DNA of 64,000 nucleotides from Gonioctena quinquepunctata (GCA_018342105.1 JAFIRS010000775.1:402001-466000); one strand, 5' to 3'; counted from the first letter of the stretch, positions 32,925-44,304 are shown. Numbers and translations: made by a program. The notes: a model not told the origin generated them from the letters alone.

Positions 32925-33960
32925 GTGGTCGATATGGCTCTTCAGCCTCCGTGTACGTCGACCTTCATCATGGACAGTCACGCTGTTAAATCGCTCTGTA
33001 CAAAATGCGGTAGAAACGCAGTGAAAAGTATTATAAAATGTGAAAAGTGTTCGAAAGTGTATCACACTAGCTGTGCAAAGCTCATACAAAGGTCGGTTAG
33101 TGACAACCAAGTCTTAGTTTGTTGTGAAACCGATATTATGACCGTGGATGATTCTGCTCCCTTCTTCGATGCGCTAGATAATATTTCTTGCGATAAAAAG
33201 TGGATATTGCAATTTTCCACTATGTGTTGAAACAAAAGGATCAAACGATAAACGAGTTACAAAACAACATAAGAATCCTGACAAATCAAATCGAACTATT
33301 AAGTAAATTAAACTGCGACCAGACAACATCCAACAAAAAAGTGGTACCAATAAAGATAGCACAAAAAAACGTGCCCACATTGATAGCTAACAAAACGAGC
33401 CAGCTGGATATAGTAAACCCGAACCTAAGGTCAACAACCACCCAGACACAAAAATAAACAAAGGAAAAACAAAGGAAAAGATTCGTATTTTAATACCGAT
33501 AAGGTATCAGCAGGGATATTCCTAGCACAGAATGCAGCAAAAATGCAAGAATTTATCAACTTGCCGAATGATGAAGATTTTAAAACCGAATCAAAAAACG
33601 AATGGATAACACCTCGACAACGGAATTTCAGGAGACCACGTCAAATAGTGGGTCAAAACAATGACTTATTCATAAAAGGCGTACCAAAAAAGGATGTCCT
33701 ACATGTATGCAGAATAAACAAGGATTCATCTGCTGACGACTTGAAAAGTACATTAAAAAAAACATTTTCCAGAAGTGCATTGCCAACAAATAATAGCTAA
33801 ATTCCCCGAGTATTATTCGTCGTTCAAGATCACAATCCTGGAAGATAATTTCAATAAGGCAATGGACCCCAACATTTGGCCGGCAGGAGCATATGTTAGT
33901 CGTTTCCGTTTTTTCCAGAGGACTACAGCGCAAAAGGAAAGCGTGTAGCCAATGATTCCC
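32925..33960 (+). pseudogene. CR1-like ORF1 with zinc-finger start
   Basis: The first frame (from 32925) has a PHD-like pattern: CTKCG, CEKCSKVYHTSC. A charged middle with ILTNQIELLSKLN looks like a short coiled coil (33200-33457). The C-terminal part has EWITPRQRNFRRPRQ and, in a later frame, FPEYYSSFKITILED then DPNIWPAGAYVSRF, the usual end of CR1-type ORF1. At least three frame changes. Confidence 0.75.
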
Positions 33961-33992
33961 CGGAAAAAGGACTGAAAAATAATACCGGAAAG

Positions 33993-35222
33993 GTGGGTAT
34001 TTTGCATTTGAACATAGAGTCTCTAACCAATAAAATTTTAGCATTAGAGCACTTTCTCGATGATACCGATTTTTCAATATTGTGCCTTAGTGAACACTGG
34101 TTGAGCGATGAAAATTTGAAATCAGTTTCTTTCAAAAATCATATATTAGCATCCTCATTTTGTAGGAAATCCAAAACTCATGGTGGTGTCGCTATCTTTC
34201 TGAAGCCTGACATTATCTTTAAACAACTAAATCTTGACGACTACTGTATTGAAATGCATGCAGAATTTTGCGGTATAGAACTAACCAATGCCAAATGTGC
34301 CATTGTAACCTTGTACAGATCCCCAGTTGATGGTGACATTGACATATTTCTCTCGAAGCCTGAAGAATTATTAAGTTCTCTTTCCGTTCGATATAACCAT
34401 ATGATTATAATGGGTGATTTTAACGTGGATTTCAAAAAACATACGCCTATTCTGTCAGATCTTATGTGTATTATAACTCCATTCGGACTCGAAGCCACCA
34501 TTGATGACTTCACCAGAATAAATATCAGTACAGGGACGGGAACCTGCATTGACAATATTCTGACTAACCTTAACGATGACCAGATTGAAACAGGCATTTT
34601 TGAACCTTGCCTATCGGAGCATCGTGGCCAATATTCAATAATGAATATGTTTAATAATAAAAAACCTAAGAAAATACTTCGGTGGAAAATCACTTCGAAC
34701 GCTCTACAAAATTTCCAACACGACATACCCTCACGAAATTGGAGCATTTTTGACCACTTTGACGATATTCAGCACTTGGCTGATATTTTTATCAATAACA
34801 TAAAATATTGTATGGATGTACACTTTCCCCTGAAGAAAATGACTGTATCATCCTCGTCTATGCCAGTGAATTTTTTCAATAACCACCTGAGAAATATGCG
34901 AGAGAACCTCTCAACTATCAAACTAATAAGTGAAGTATCTGAAAATCCTCTACACACAGATCTATATGAATGCTACAAACGTGAATACTCATCTGCACTG
35001 AATGGAGCACAAAGTGAAGCTTACGATAACTTTTTTAAAAACTCAGAAAATAAAAACGGAGATGCCTGGAAATTGATTAACTTCGAACGCAACAAAAAGA
35101 AGGGTTCAAATTCCTCAGTCTGTGAAATTTCTGCGAACGAGTTTGTTGAATATTTTGCAACAGCAGCAAAAATTTTGACTGAAAACCTCAACAACAATGA
35201 AGCTAGCGCTATTGACCAATAA
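33993..35222 (+). CDS. CR1-like ORF2: intact endonuclease and linker
   Basis: A 409-codon open frame. The endonuclease blocks are in order: GILHLNIESLTNK; ILCLSEHWL; THGGVAIFL; MIIMGDFNVDFKKH; GTGTCIDNILTN; LSEHRGQYS. The last replaces the usual SDH with SEH, an odd change at a catalytic position. The linker (NFFNNHLRNMRENL to DAWKLINFERNKKK) leads to the RT, which begins in an overlapping frame at about 35197. Known role: nicking target DNA for reverse transcription. The length suggests recent activity, but the RT half is broken. The exact N-terminus is uncertain because no separate initiator was verified. Confidence 0.8.
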   Translation: MGILHLNIESLTNKILALEHFLDDTDFSILCLSEHWLSDENLKSVSFKNHILASSFCRKSKTHGGVAIFLKPDIIFKQLNLDDYCIEMHAEFCGIELTNAKCAIVTLYRSPVDGDIDIFLSKPEELLSSLSVRYNHMIIMGDFNVDFKKHTPILSDLMCIITPFGLEATIDDFTRINISTGTGTCIDNILTNLNDDQIETGIFEPCLSEHRGQYSIMNMFNNKKPKKILRWKITSNALQNFQHDIPSRNWSIFDHFDDIQHLADIFINNIKYCMDVHFPLKKMTVSSSSMPVNFFNNHLRNMRENLSTIKLISEVSENPLHTDLYECYKREYSSALNGAQSEAYDNFFKNSENKNGDAWKLINFERNKKKGSNSSVCEISANEFVEYFATAAKILTENLNNNEASAIDQ

Positions 35223-36690
35223 AAAACTACCGAACAAGGGGGGTTCATTCTTTCTCTTCCCAGTCACCGAGGTAGAAGTTCTAGATGCCATAAGATCCCT
35301 TAAAAACACAAACTGTTTTGACGTTCACGATTTAAATACCAAAATTATTAAATCAATAAAAGAAATTATCGCTCAACCTCTGTTCCAATTATATAATATA
35401 TGCTTTGAGAAAGGAATATTCCCTAGTATCTTCAAAAAAAGCAAATTAATCCCAATATACAAAAAAGGAAATTCCAGAAAATCACAGACCCATCGCTATT
35501 ATTCCCACAATAGGAAAAAAATTTGAAACTCTTATCAAGAGCAGGCTTTTGAATTATTTTGAAACTAACATATTGCATGAGCATCAATACGGTTTTCGTA
35601 AAAATCACTCCACCACACAAGCAGTCAGAGAACTAGTGGACAGCATAGTCGAAGGCCTTGAAAAAGGTGAACACACATCTGCTACCCTATGTGACCTAAG
35701 CAAGGCCTTCGACTGTGTAAACCACGCAGTGCTTCTACAAAAGCTTGAATGATATGGCATCAGGGGCACCGCCCTTCATTTTTTCGAGTCTTATTTAAAG
35801 GGTAGACAACAATACGTATCTTTCAATGGAACAGTGTCCGAAACAAAACCGGCAACGATAGGAGTGCCTCAAGGCTCCGTACTTGGACCACTCCTATTTA
35901 TAATATATGTCAACGACTTATTCTATCATATATAGCCATCTGGTTGCATCCTCTTCGCGGATGATATAACTTCCTTCCACTCTAGCAACAGTACTGCCAC
36001 GTTATTAAAAAATGACCACACTACACAAACCAAGGTAGATGAGTAGCTTATACCTAACGGACTTATTAATAATCCAGAAAAAAACCCAAACAATTACTTT
36101 CTCTATGAACAATGATATCTCTCATGGAACTGTCAAACTTTTAGGAATTAATCTTGACAGCAAAGTCAAATGGCATGACCACATCGATTATCTAAGCAAA
36201 AAACTCTCTACCCAAATTTTTTTACTAAGAAGACTGAAGAAATCAATCAGCAGTACGGCCCTCAAAATGTCGTATTTCTCTCTGTTCCACTCACACTTAG
36301 CCTACGGAATAACCTTGTGGGGCAATTTCTTACAGGCCGAACGCATTTTCATCCTCCAAAAAAAGGCTGTCAGAATAATTGCTGGTGCAGGACCCAGGGA
36401 CACCTGTAAGCCTATATTCTCTGAATTGAACATTATGACATTACCGGCTTTATATATATTTCACTCTCTTATAGAGATTCGTCGTAAAAACCACTTACTT
36501 ATCAAACATAACAACATACATGGCTATCGTACACGGAATAACAATTCACTCATTAACCCTAGATTCTGACTGAAAACGCCATCCAATAATGCATTGAATG
36601 TGGATCTGTACAATAAACTACCTGATAGTTACAAAAATCAGAACACCATCCAATTCAAAATTTCAATCAAGCAGATGTTACTTAGGTAAA
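35197..36690 (+). pseudogene. CR1-like ORF2: reverse transcriptase and C-terminus
   Basis: Blocks SLKNTNCFDVHDLN, LIPIYKKGN, YGFRKNHSTTQAV, CDLSKAFDCVNHAVLLQKLE, then after a stop GVPQGSVLGPLLF and LFADDITSF, then LGINLDSKVKWHDHI and AYGITLWGN. The order is correct and the catalytic FADD is present, but stops at about 35750 and 35934 and frame changes near 35480 and 36030 break it. It ends around the YNKLPDSYKN block. Confidence 0.85.
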
Positions 36691-37049
36691 ATTTTTATTC
36701 TATAAGCGAATATTCATGTGTCAAAATTACTGGTACATAAAATACCCATCTTTTCGGTTTTGAGGTAGGTACTTATCTATTTATATTTCCCAACTGCTCA
36801 AATAGCCAATATTTTCACTTGTGCTATATTTATTGTTGGTGCTATGTGTTTGTATTTCACGTTAACTCATTTGACCTCTTTGTACTACTGACGTGTGTAA
36901 TTGATAATATTCAAATCACCAAATATATATCCATCTATGTATCCTTATGAAAATTTATATGTTTATATGCCTGTATTGTGACCTGCTATAAATGTGCTAT
37001 GTACATAAAATAGTCAATAAAACTTCTATTCTATTCTATAAGATCTTCT

Positions 37050-37510
37050 GTACATTACCCTTTATCTATTTGAGGCCCAGGATTACGAGACTCCTTGCAA
37101 AGTTTATCAGTTTCCTGGGAGCTAAGTTCCTGATGTCTGAGGGCATTAATGAAACCCCTTCGAGGAACTTTTGCAAGACAGTGCTTGGCAGTCGCAAAGC
37201 AGGTATTCTGCAGTTTCAGCGAAGGTCTAGGTGTCTATCCATTTTTTGAGGTCGCAGTCCCGTTACCAGTTTCAAGTCTTTCTTGTTCTACTCGAGAAGC
37301 TATTTAGCTTTCCTTGGCGATGGGCCCAGAAACCTTTTCGCTTGTCTTTGTTTTTAATTTGGTAAGCTTCCCAGCGCCGAAATTCTTCTTTAATGTGGGC
37401 TTTGGAGAGAACCAGAAGGGTTCTGGGCCAGGACAATGAGTGTTGGCCCATTCCTTGGCAAGACTGTCTGCTTCCTCATTGTCTATGATTCCCTTGTGAC
37501 CTGATTGTTC
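37050..37510 (-). pseudogene. LINE RNase H C-terminus and tail, antisense
   Basis: On the - strand: SGHKGIIDNEEADSLAKEWA is the last RNase H block, CPGPEPFWF follows as in the 30783-31103 copy, and further on ETAEYLLCDCQ is the Cys-rich tail block found after RNase H in I/R1-like LINEs. Frameshifted. Related to, but clearly diverged from, the copy at 30783. Confidence 0.75.
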
Positions 37511-37960
37511 GATAAATTTTCACATTGATATAAACAATTGATTTTTTTTATACTAATAATTATAGCAATATGAAAAATCCTAAATGAAACATATTTTCAT
37601 TCATGTATTATACATTCAAAATATTTTTTTTCAGTAAACTTTTAGTAAACAGTAAACGAACAATATAAAAAAATATTTGAAAAGAAAACAATATTTCGAA
37701 TATATTTATTTATGTTTCTTTCATATTTATTCATAATTCTTTAATATGTTCTTATTCGTGTAATGTACTGCAACATTAGACATGTAAGTTTTCATTAAAT
37801 TTTATCAATTGTTTGTGAAAGTATTTATTGACCTCTAATTCGACAAAGTACTGATTTGTTGTCGCTGCTACTTGGTTAATCACTTCCGCATGTATGCTGG
37901 AATAATGATTTTTTACTAAAATAATTATTATGTTTGTTTAGTGACATTTCCTTAATGAAA
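37511..37960. other. no gene seen
   Basis: Strongly AT-rich, without coding likeness. Confidence 0.6.
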
Positions 37961-37968
37961 TAATCAAA

Positions 37969-38175
37969 ATGGTTTACAGTGAGGAAGAAAAAGTTCAAAT
38001 ATATACTTGTTATATACAACACAACAAAAATAAATGTGCAGCAGAAAGTGCATATGGGGTGTTGTATCCAAATCTTCCAACACCGTCAGAAAATACATTC
38101 AAAAATACTTACCAAAAGGCCAATCATACCTTAAGTTTCAGTAGAAATAAAATAACTAATAAAAAACCATTTTAA
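37969..38175 (+). CDS. short HTH (DUF4817-like) ORF, truncated
   Basis: MVYSEEEKVQIYTCYIQHNK, then AAESAYGVLYPNLPTPSENT, follows the pattern of the DUF4817 helix-turn-helix often found at the start of repeat-associated insect proteins. It stops after 68 codons where the foldback arm at 38139 begins, so the frame is probably cut short. The ATG context (AAAATGG) is acceptable. In such proteins the domain is thought to bind DNA; nothing here shows a function. Confidence 0.45.
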   Translation: MVYSEEEKVQIYTCYIQHNKNKCAAESAYGVLYPNLPTPSENTFKNTYQKANHTLSFSRNKITNKKPF

Positions 38176-38529
38176 AGACAAGTTTTTATTCAAGCCGTGT
38201 ACTAAAACGTATAAAATGAATTCAAGTCATCGCTGACAAGGTTTTAATTATTTTTAGTTGAATTATTTGTCTTCAAAAATCTTCTCGCGTACATAATAGT
38301 GGGTACCAATTAATTTCATCAGATAATGATTGGTTGGTAAGTTATAACTTGTCGAAGTATTAATTTTATTACAATTTGCGCGACAAGCTTTTTGAAACCA
38401 AATAATTCAACAAAAATTAATTAAATCATTGATGGCGATGACCTTAACTTATTTTATACGTTTTAGTACACGGCTTGAATGAAATCTTGTCTTTAAAATG
38501 GCTTTTTACTAGTTATTTTATTTTTGCTG
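38139..38529. repeat. 391-bp foldback element with ~100-bp arms
   Basis: The left arm starts CAGTAGAAATAAAATAAC (38139) and the right arm ends GTTATTTTATTTTTGCTG (38529). They pair over about 100 bp, including GCCGTGTACTAAAACGTATA, perfect in both arms. The middle is about 190 bp and non-coding. Confidence 0.85.
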
Positions 38530-38599
38530 TTTAGTAAGTTCGCCTTAATCTGTTCATTTCTAATAGAGCATAGTTATTGCAAGGTCTCTTCCCTGTAAG

Positions 38600-39190
38600 T
38601 TTTGTGCTGAAAGAAATCATGATCTCCGAACCCCAAAAACCCCCATGTACCAATTTTGAATAGAATCTGGCCATAATCACAAAACTCGTCGGCCATCCTG
38701 AATCGCCATCGTAAATTATAGATTTTTACAAAAAATTCATAATCTCCGAACCTGAAAACCCCCACATACCAATTTTTAATAAAATGTGACCTAATCCAGA
38801 AAACTCGTCCTCCATCTTGGGGCCACCATCTTGAGTTTATAAATTTCGATAAAAAGTTCCTAATCACCGACCCCAAAAACCTACCAATTTTGAATCGAAT
38901 CGGACCATAATCACAAAACTCGTCCTCCATCTTGGGGCCATCATCTTGAGTTTATAAATTTCGATAAAAAGTTTCATTTTCTCCGACCCTGAAAACCCCC
39001 ACATACCAATTTTGATTCGAATCGGACCATAACCACAAAACTCGTCCGCCATCTTGGAGGCACCATCTTGAATTCATGAATTTTGACAATACATTCATAA
39101 TCTCCGACCCTGAAAACCCGCACATACCAATTTTGAATGAAATCGGACCATAATTACAAAGCTCGTCCGGCATCTTGAAGCCGCCATTTT
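38600..39190. repeat. tandem satellite, ~120-bp unit, five copies
   Basis: The core ACCAATTTTGAA recurs at 38649, 38768, 38883, 39005 and 39126 (spacings 119, 115, 122, 121). Each unit also carries ACTCGTCCGCCATCTTG-like and CTCCGACCCTGAAAACC-like blocks. The - strand frames look like repeated protein (FCDYGPIRFKIG) only because the unit is close to a multiple of three. I do not call it coding. Confidence 0.9.
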
Positions 39191-39755
39191 GTTTTTTTTC
39201 TCCAACAAAAACTCCATAATGCATTGTCACCGGAAACTATGTACATCTGCCAAATTTCAAATTAATCGGACAACTAGAAGTCGGTCAAAATTCACTTGCC
39301 AGATTTGACCCTAACGAACGAACTAACAAGTGAAACTAAATAAAAGCTTGTAATAAAAAAGCGTGTAGTCCAAGAAAACCAGGAAGAACGGCTAGATAAA
39401 CTGCTTTATTTCGAAGGTTAGCCTATCCATAATAATTCGCAAATAGACTTTTTTGAAACTTATGATTTTTTAGTCTAATCAGTTGTAACATTAGACACAC
39501 AAATTGATGGAAAAAAAAGTTTAAATAGCATACACATTTAATAAAGGTATCGAAATTATATTTAACTTCGCACCCAATTAAGCGCTCGACAAAACATGCA
39601 TTTGTTCGAATGAAAATTGGAATCTCCTATAAATATTTTCAAAAAAATAACATAGCAAGGAACCTTAAGGCCCATATCATATCGAAATTTGAATTACGTC
39701 GAACTTTTACTAAGACCAAGACCATGTTAATCTTCTCGTTCGGAGAGCTTTCTGT
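39191..39755. other. probable TE 3' flank, no gene
   Basis: CAAATTTCAAATTAATCGGA followed by CAAAATTCACTTGCCAG resembles 3' UTR sequence of insect LINEs that carry the satellite unit upstream. No coding is seen. Confidence 0.4.
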
Positions 39756-39759
39756 AACT

Positions 39760-40230
39760 TAAAATTGATATATTCCAACAGAAAAATGCTGACGCTATCT
39801 ACGGTCCCGCTATCACCAAAAGAGACGCCCAGCGAATACAATTGGTCCAGAATTCTTGTGTACGTTTAATCTGCGGACTCGGCAGACGAAATCACATCTC
39901 TTCTCCTCTCCAAGAACTCGGATGGCTAAATACCGAAAAAAGAAGAATACTTCATCTATGAACTTTATTTTATAATATAATCACTTCGCATAAACCACCT
40001 TACTTGTATGACAAAATTACCTTTCGCACGGACGTGCACAACATTAATATTCGGCACAAATCTCGACTTACGCCACCTCTGCACTCCACAGCCCAGTTTC
40101 AATCGTCATTTTTGTTCACTATCACTCGGATTCATAATAGGATTCCAGAACGGTTCAAAACATTATCCACTGCATGTTTCAAAAGCAGACTCGAAAATAG
40201 TCTATTATTAGGGGAAATATCTCTATGATG
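39760..40230 (+). pseudogene. LINE ORF2 C-terminal fragment
   Basis: Reads YGPAITKRDAQRIQLVQNSC, NHISSPLQELGWLNTEKRRI, KPPYLYDKITFRTDVHN and IHNRIPERFKTLSTACFKSR, the thumb-to-C-terminus region of a LINE RT. A short 5'-truncated copy; the stop at about 40228 is natural. The 40380-40560 stretch after it may be its 3' UTR. Confidence 0.75.
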
Positions 40231-40399
40231 CTATTATACTCTCTGTTTAATTTTATAACTTTATATACTTTATTTACAGTAATTCCAAGTATATTTATCA
40301 ATACATAATGTACTGCACTACTTTATATTCAGTTATTCACGTAGTTATAGGTTATTTAGTTTAGTTCAATACTAGACTCCATAGGTTGAGTGGAAGACA

Positions 40400-42009
40400 G
40401 CACTTGTTCGACTCACCACCGAGTTCGAACCAGAGCTAACTCTGCCTTTTGATAGTTTTGATTTAGTCACATGTTCCTTCTGTTCATCATTCATCTATCA
40501 TTTGTAACGAATTTTTCGTTACTTCCTTATACATAACCAATTTCTCATAATTTTACCGGTTATCTTTACGGTGGTACGGGTCAGTAGTCACTGTTCAGGT
40601 CGTGAACTGCGAAACAGCGATCTTCAATATCGACCTTTGAATATGTGTTCATGAGAGTTGTATTTCATGTCGTCAAGCAGTTGTTTTTTCCATAGTGTTT
40701 TTAAATAGAGAAAAAACCGAGAATGGTTTTTGAAAAAACAGGTGAAAATTGGTGATTTGCTCGAACCGAAAGGATGATCGTCCTCTTTCTTCGATTGAAC
40801 CTCGACAAAGGCAGATGTGCTGAATGAACTGATTCGGGTACGTTACTATTTGTAAATTGAATAGCTATCACTGTTGAAATTGGTGGAGTATAATCATTTT
40901 CCTTATTTTGCAATCAATGTTGTAGTTGATTAACATATTTTTCTGCTTTTTATATGCTTGTAATATTCAAATTCTTGGATGGTAATTGTTGAAGGTCAAT
41001 TATAGATATACTGTCAGATTTTTGTCACCTTTGAAATTATCAGTGAATTTCCGATCAAATTATCTTCATATTATTTTATATCTCACATATCGTATATGAT
41101 ATTCCCTTTGGATAATTCCTATCAAGGTCGATTTGTAGTTTGGATTGTAAAGAAAAAACCAAAAAATATATATTTTGGCCATTTTGACAAATATTTCACG
41201 ACACATGTCTATGTGTCTGACGTAGTATCCGTTCAGACCATTGGAGACAAATTTTTTTTGGAAATCAGTTCTACGCTTTTTCCATTTTTAGGTACCAGAT
41301 AATTGGTAATTTCGAGTGGACTAGCGCTTACTTACTTCACACTACCAGGGAATAATTCCAAGGATTCCGATTGCAAAGGGTGTATTCGACTATTCTGGGG
41401 CAGTTCTGCAGTACCTTATAGGACAGCTCTCTGGTAAGCAATTTTTTATTTAATTTCATAACTATACGTTTATGAGATTATTTTGGTTTTCTCTTGAGAG
41501 AGAATTGCTTCTGGAGAGGATTGTACCTCTGCTTAACTTGTCTCAGAACACTCGATTTAATATATTCCTCAAGTATAAAATTTGATTCACCTTTAATAAG
41601 TTCCTTTTATCGATTTACTTCATTCAATTCACAGTGAGGGTTATTTGATTTCTGATCGTTGTAGAATCAATTCATTTCAGTTACTACCTTGTCGCCAAGA
41701 GCAGGGAGATTCATTAAATTTTTTGAGAATTACCTGGTTTATCGATTCGAAAAGGGAATTGCCGCCCTATTTCGAAATTATTTTTATGTAAGAGAGTTGT
41801 GCCCACTGAAAGACGTGCGGTCTCCCTCTTCGGTTTATCTCTGAAAATTCTTCAATAAAAAGAATTATTTAACTTTATCTAAGAGAGTTGAAAGACGTGT
41901 GGTCTCTCTCTTCTTATCTTAACTGAATAGTATACTTCTGCTCTAGGGCCTGATTAATGTTTTGGTTCATAACGTTATATTTTCCTATGGTTCTTGCTGT
42001 ACAATAGTT
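40400..42009. other. no gene recognised; GAGAGTTG-type duplicated stretch
   Basis: A short duplicated block (AAGAGAGTTG...AAAGACGTG with GTCTC) occurs at about 41790 and 41880. An open frame at 41096-41302 has no domain. It could be part of an LTR leader whose primer site is proposed at 43124. Confidence 0.4.
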
Positions 42010-42116
42010 TATTTTTTCTCTGGCAACTTTAGACTATTTTGCTTCAAAATACTATATTTTTTCTCTGGCAACCTTTAGAGTATTTTGCTTTAAAATACTA
42101 TAATTTTTCTCTGGTA
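42010..42116. repeat. 45-bp tandem repeat, 2.3 copies
   Basis: Starts at 42010, 42055 and 42101. The unit begins TATTTTTTCTCTGGCAACTT and ends CAAAATACTA. The third copy is partial and diverged. Confidence 0.85.
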
Positions 42117-43306
42117 AAGTTTCAAGGGAATTTTTATTTCTTTTGAAATACCTTTACTTATTAAAATTTTTTGAACACTTCAAGTACATATAATCACCTT
42201 ATCAAAGCTTACTTTATTTCAAAGTTCAACTGAATTTTTAAAGAACGTTTTGGGTGAGGATTGTTTAGTTCTGTTTTGAATTTCGCTAATTGTTAATTTT
42301 TTTAAAAGATTAAAATTAACTTGGAAATTTAAAACCAGAATAGCATATTTTATTGCTACTTAATTTTTTTTCTTTGACTGTCATCTTCCAGTCTTCTATA
42401 TGGACTGAGGCATATTTTTTTTTGTATGCTATCATTTGTATCTATCTTTTGACTCTAGATTAAAATTTGAATCATAAAAACTTGAGGTTCAAAGGATATC
42501 CTTCGTTCTCCCCTTTTTGTACAAATTTTGATTCCTATCATCTTCTTCGCATGATATATACCACGGAGTGAAGCCACCTACTGAGACAGGACTGGTACCC
42601 TAGGAGGTCATACAGCACATCAAATTCAGCCTGGTCCGTGAAGAGCAAACCAATTCACGCTAACAAGGGGGTCTAAAAATCAATATATAACCACCCATGA
42701 CCAGATTCGTCATCATCGCTGAGATCAGTTTCTTAAATCAGTACGCTGAGACCAACCAGTATAAACCAGCCTTCTTCATCTCCCTCCATTGACAACCTCC
42801 GCAGGTATATACTGTATCACCAACATCTAGAGGAATCTTGACATTTGTAAATGTTCAAATTTGATAAGATTAAAAAAAAATTAATACTCATGTAATTTTT
42901 CAATTGTTTCATTGAATTTTTTATACTCTTCAAGTAATCTTGTTAGTTTTTTTATAAATTCCACTCACTTGTTAAAGTTTTTTATAATAACCAGTCATTT
43001 TTCTAATTGTCTGGAATAAATTTGTTAAGTTGATTTCTTGCATATTTATTTGCCTTCCCATACAAGCTAGGTGATTTATCTAGTAAATTTTTGTTCATCT
43101 TCGGCTTTTGTCTTTAGCAAGCATGGCGCCCAATTCTTGAACTAGTCAAGTTAATTGATGTGTAATTTTTTTAGTGGCCTAATTTGACAAACTAGGAAAG
43201 TCATTAATTGAACCTTACTCACGGCCTAACCGTATCAACCTGAGCAGCCTATCGGCAAAGTGATTTCACCTTCTTAAATTTAAATCAGATATTTCAAATT
43301 TGGGGT
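42117..43306. other. no gene; possible LTR-retroelement leader
   Basis: A CA followed by TGGCGCCCAA at 43124-43133 looks like the end of an LTR next to a tRNA primer-binding site. No gag or pol follows, and no partner LTR was found, so this stays weak. Confidence 0.25.
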
Positions 43307-43550
43307 TCAAAAATAAGGGGTGTTATACATTCTCTTTCCGCTTTCTTCATTACACAAGTGCAGTGGCGGAAGGTTCAGCATTACCCCTAATTCTGCAGTG
43401 GGGCGCGTGAATATTGCCCCTGTGATGTACAGACAGGCTAGCCGCTGCACTTTTTGCAGCTTGATTTGTGTTGGGTTTTTGGCCACCATACTCAATGTTT
43501 CACTTGAAATTTGGAATGATTTGCAAACCGCGTTTAGATATGCTTTATAG
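43307..43550 (-). pseudogene. R1/I-like LINE RT C-terminal fragment, antisense
   Basis: On the - strand: MVAKNPTQIKLQKVQRLACL, then TRPTAELGVMLNLPPLHL, a well-known block after the RT thumb in LINEs with RNase H (R1, TRAS, I, X-like). Upstream in another frame is KAYLNAVCKSFQIS. Only about 80 codons survive. Confidence 0.8.
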
Positions 43551-44082
43551 TATTTTGAGAATCAAGGACCTCAAGTATATCATCCAAAGGCTTGCAAAAA
43601 TGTTTTTTTCGAACGAACTATTATTTTGGAAAAAACTTCGAAGATACATTATTCGCGCGATAAATTCAGTTTGAACACAAAATAGGTATTCCGATATAAG
43701 AACAGAAAACTGACGTCATTGATTCAATATTTTTTGTTTCTGAAAACTAATTTCTACTTATATTCATTTCTATGAGAGAGGCGGTGTTAGAAGCGAAGTC
43801 AGAGATTGGTGATTGAATACACAAGATATTTCACTTTCGAAAGTTTACTATTCCTAGTAAACAAACCAAAATAGTCCCATGGCATTTGAAAATCTTGTTT
43901 ATAGCACTGAACACATGATAAATCTCTGGAAATTGTAATTGCGAGTTTCTTTAATAACTTCGTTTGTTGTTGTTACTGCATTTGAGTCAAACATAGTTCA
44001 AAATTAAAGCAACAGAATGAGAATTACGTTGATATATTTTCCATGGAATTATTCGATATAATAATAAAAAATGAGAGGTTGA
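43551..44082. other. no gene recognised; downstream flank of RPB4
   Basis: Lies 3' of the RPB4 exon on its strand. AT-rich, nothing coding seen. Confidence 0.5.
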
Positions 44083-44088
44083 TTTAAT
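44083..44088 (-). promoter_or_regulatory. candidate polyadenylation signal of RPB4
   Basis: ATTAAA on the - strand, about 38 nt after the RPB4 stop codon. It is the common variant hexamer and well placed. Confidence 0.5.
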
Positions 44089-44126
44089 CGGTACCTAAAC
44101 CTAACGATAGCTACACAACCGAAGCA

Positions 44127-44304
44127 TCAATACTGTATACTTCTTTTTGTTTGAATATCGTCCAGAACTGCTTGTAGCTCTTCGTCCTCGAATCGTCCTT
44201 CGAGAGATGGAATGAGAGATTTTGCTTCCTCGGTTGTCTCTGGACAAAGATTCGCTATAGCAGCTAACTCGAATTTGTGGAGTTTTTTTGTTTGCATCAA
44301 CAGA
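44127..44304 (-). CDS. Rpb4: RNA polymerase II subunit RPB4, last coding exon
   Basis: On the - strand a TTTGTTTCAG acceptor (AG at 44306-44305) is followed by one base completing a split codon, then 58 codons and TGA (44129-44127). The peptide carries KLHKFELAAIANLCPETTEE, then LIPSLEGRFEDEEL and ends LDDIQTKRSIQY, the conserved C-terminal HRDC-like part of RPB4 (human POLR2D ends in the same way with SFQY). RPB4 pairs with RPB7 in the stalk of RNA polymerase II and acts in transcription initiation and mRNA export and decay. Every codon is consistent with selection and there is no frame damage. The N-terminal exons should lie above 44304; I could not find them. In Drosophila, Rpb4 shares its locus and first exon with Ada2a (recall). 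Confidence 0.93.

Larger units (their letters stand above)
32840..37040 (+). mobile_element. CR1-like non-LTR retrotransposon, nearly full length
   Basis: ORF1 (32925-33960), ORF2 endonuclease (33993-35222), RT (35197-36690) and a 3' UTR ending at a TTCTA-repeat tail (37024-37040) lie in the canonical order on the + strand. The endonuclease frame is open for 409 codons, while ORF1 and RT carry a few stops and frame changes. It is the least decayed LINE in the window. The 5' boundary is approximate. Confidence 0.88.

Noticed and set aside
38574..39230. Overlapping - strand open frames with repeated protein words (FCDYGPIRFKIG)
   Set aside because: They follow from a ~120-bp tandem unit close to a multiple of three, drift between frames, and have no start or domain.
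43124..43133. TGGCGCCCAA as a real primer-binding site of an LTR retrotransposon
   Set aside because: No LTR pair, gag or pol accompanies it; ten bases alone are not enough.
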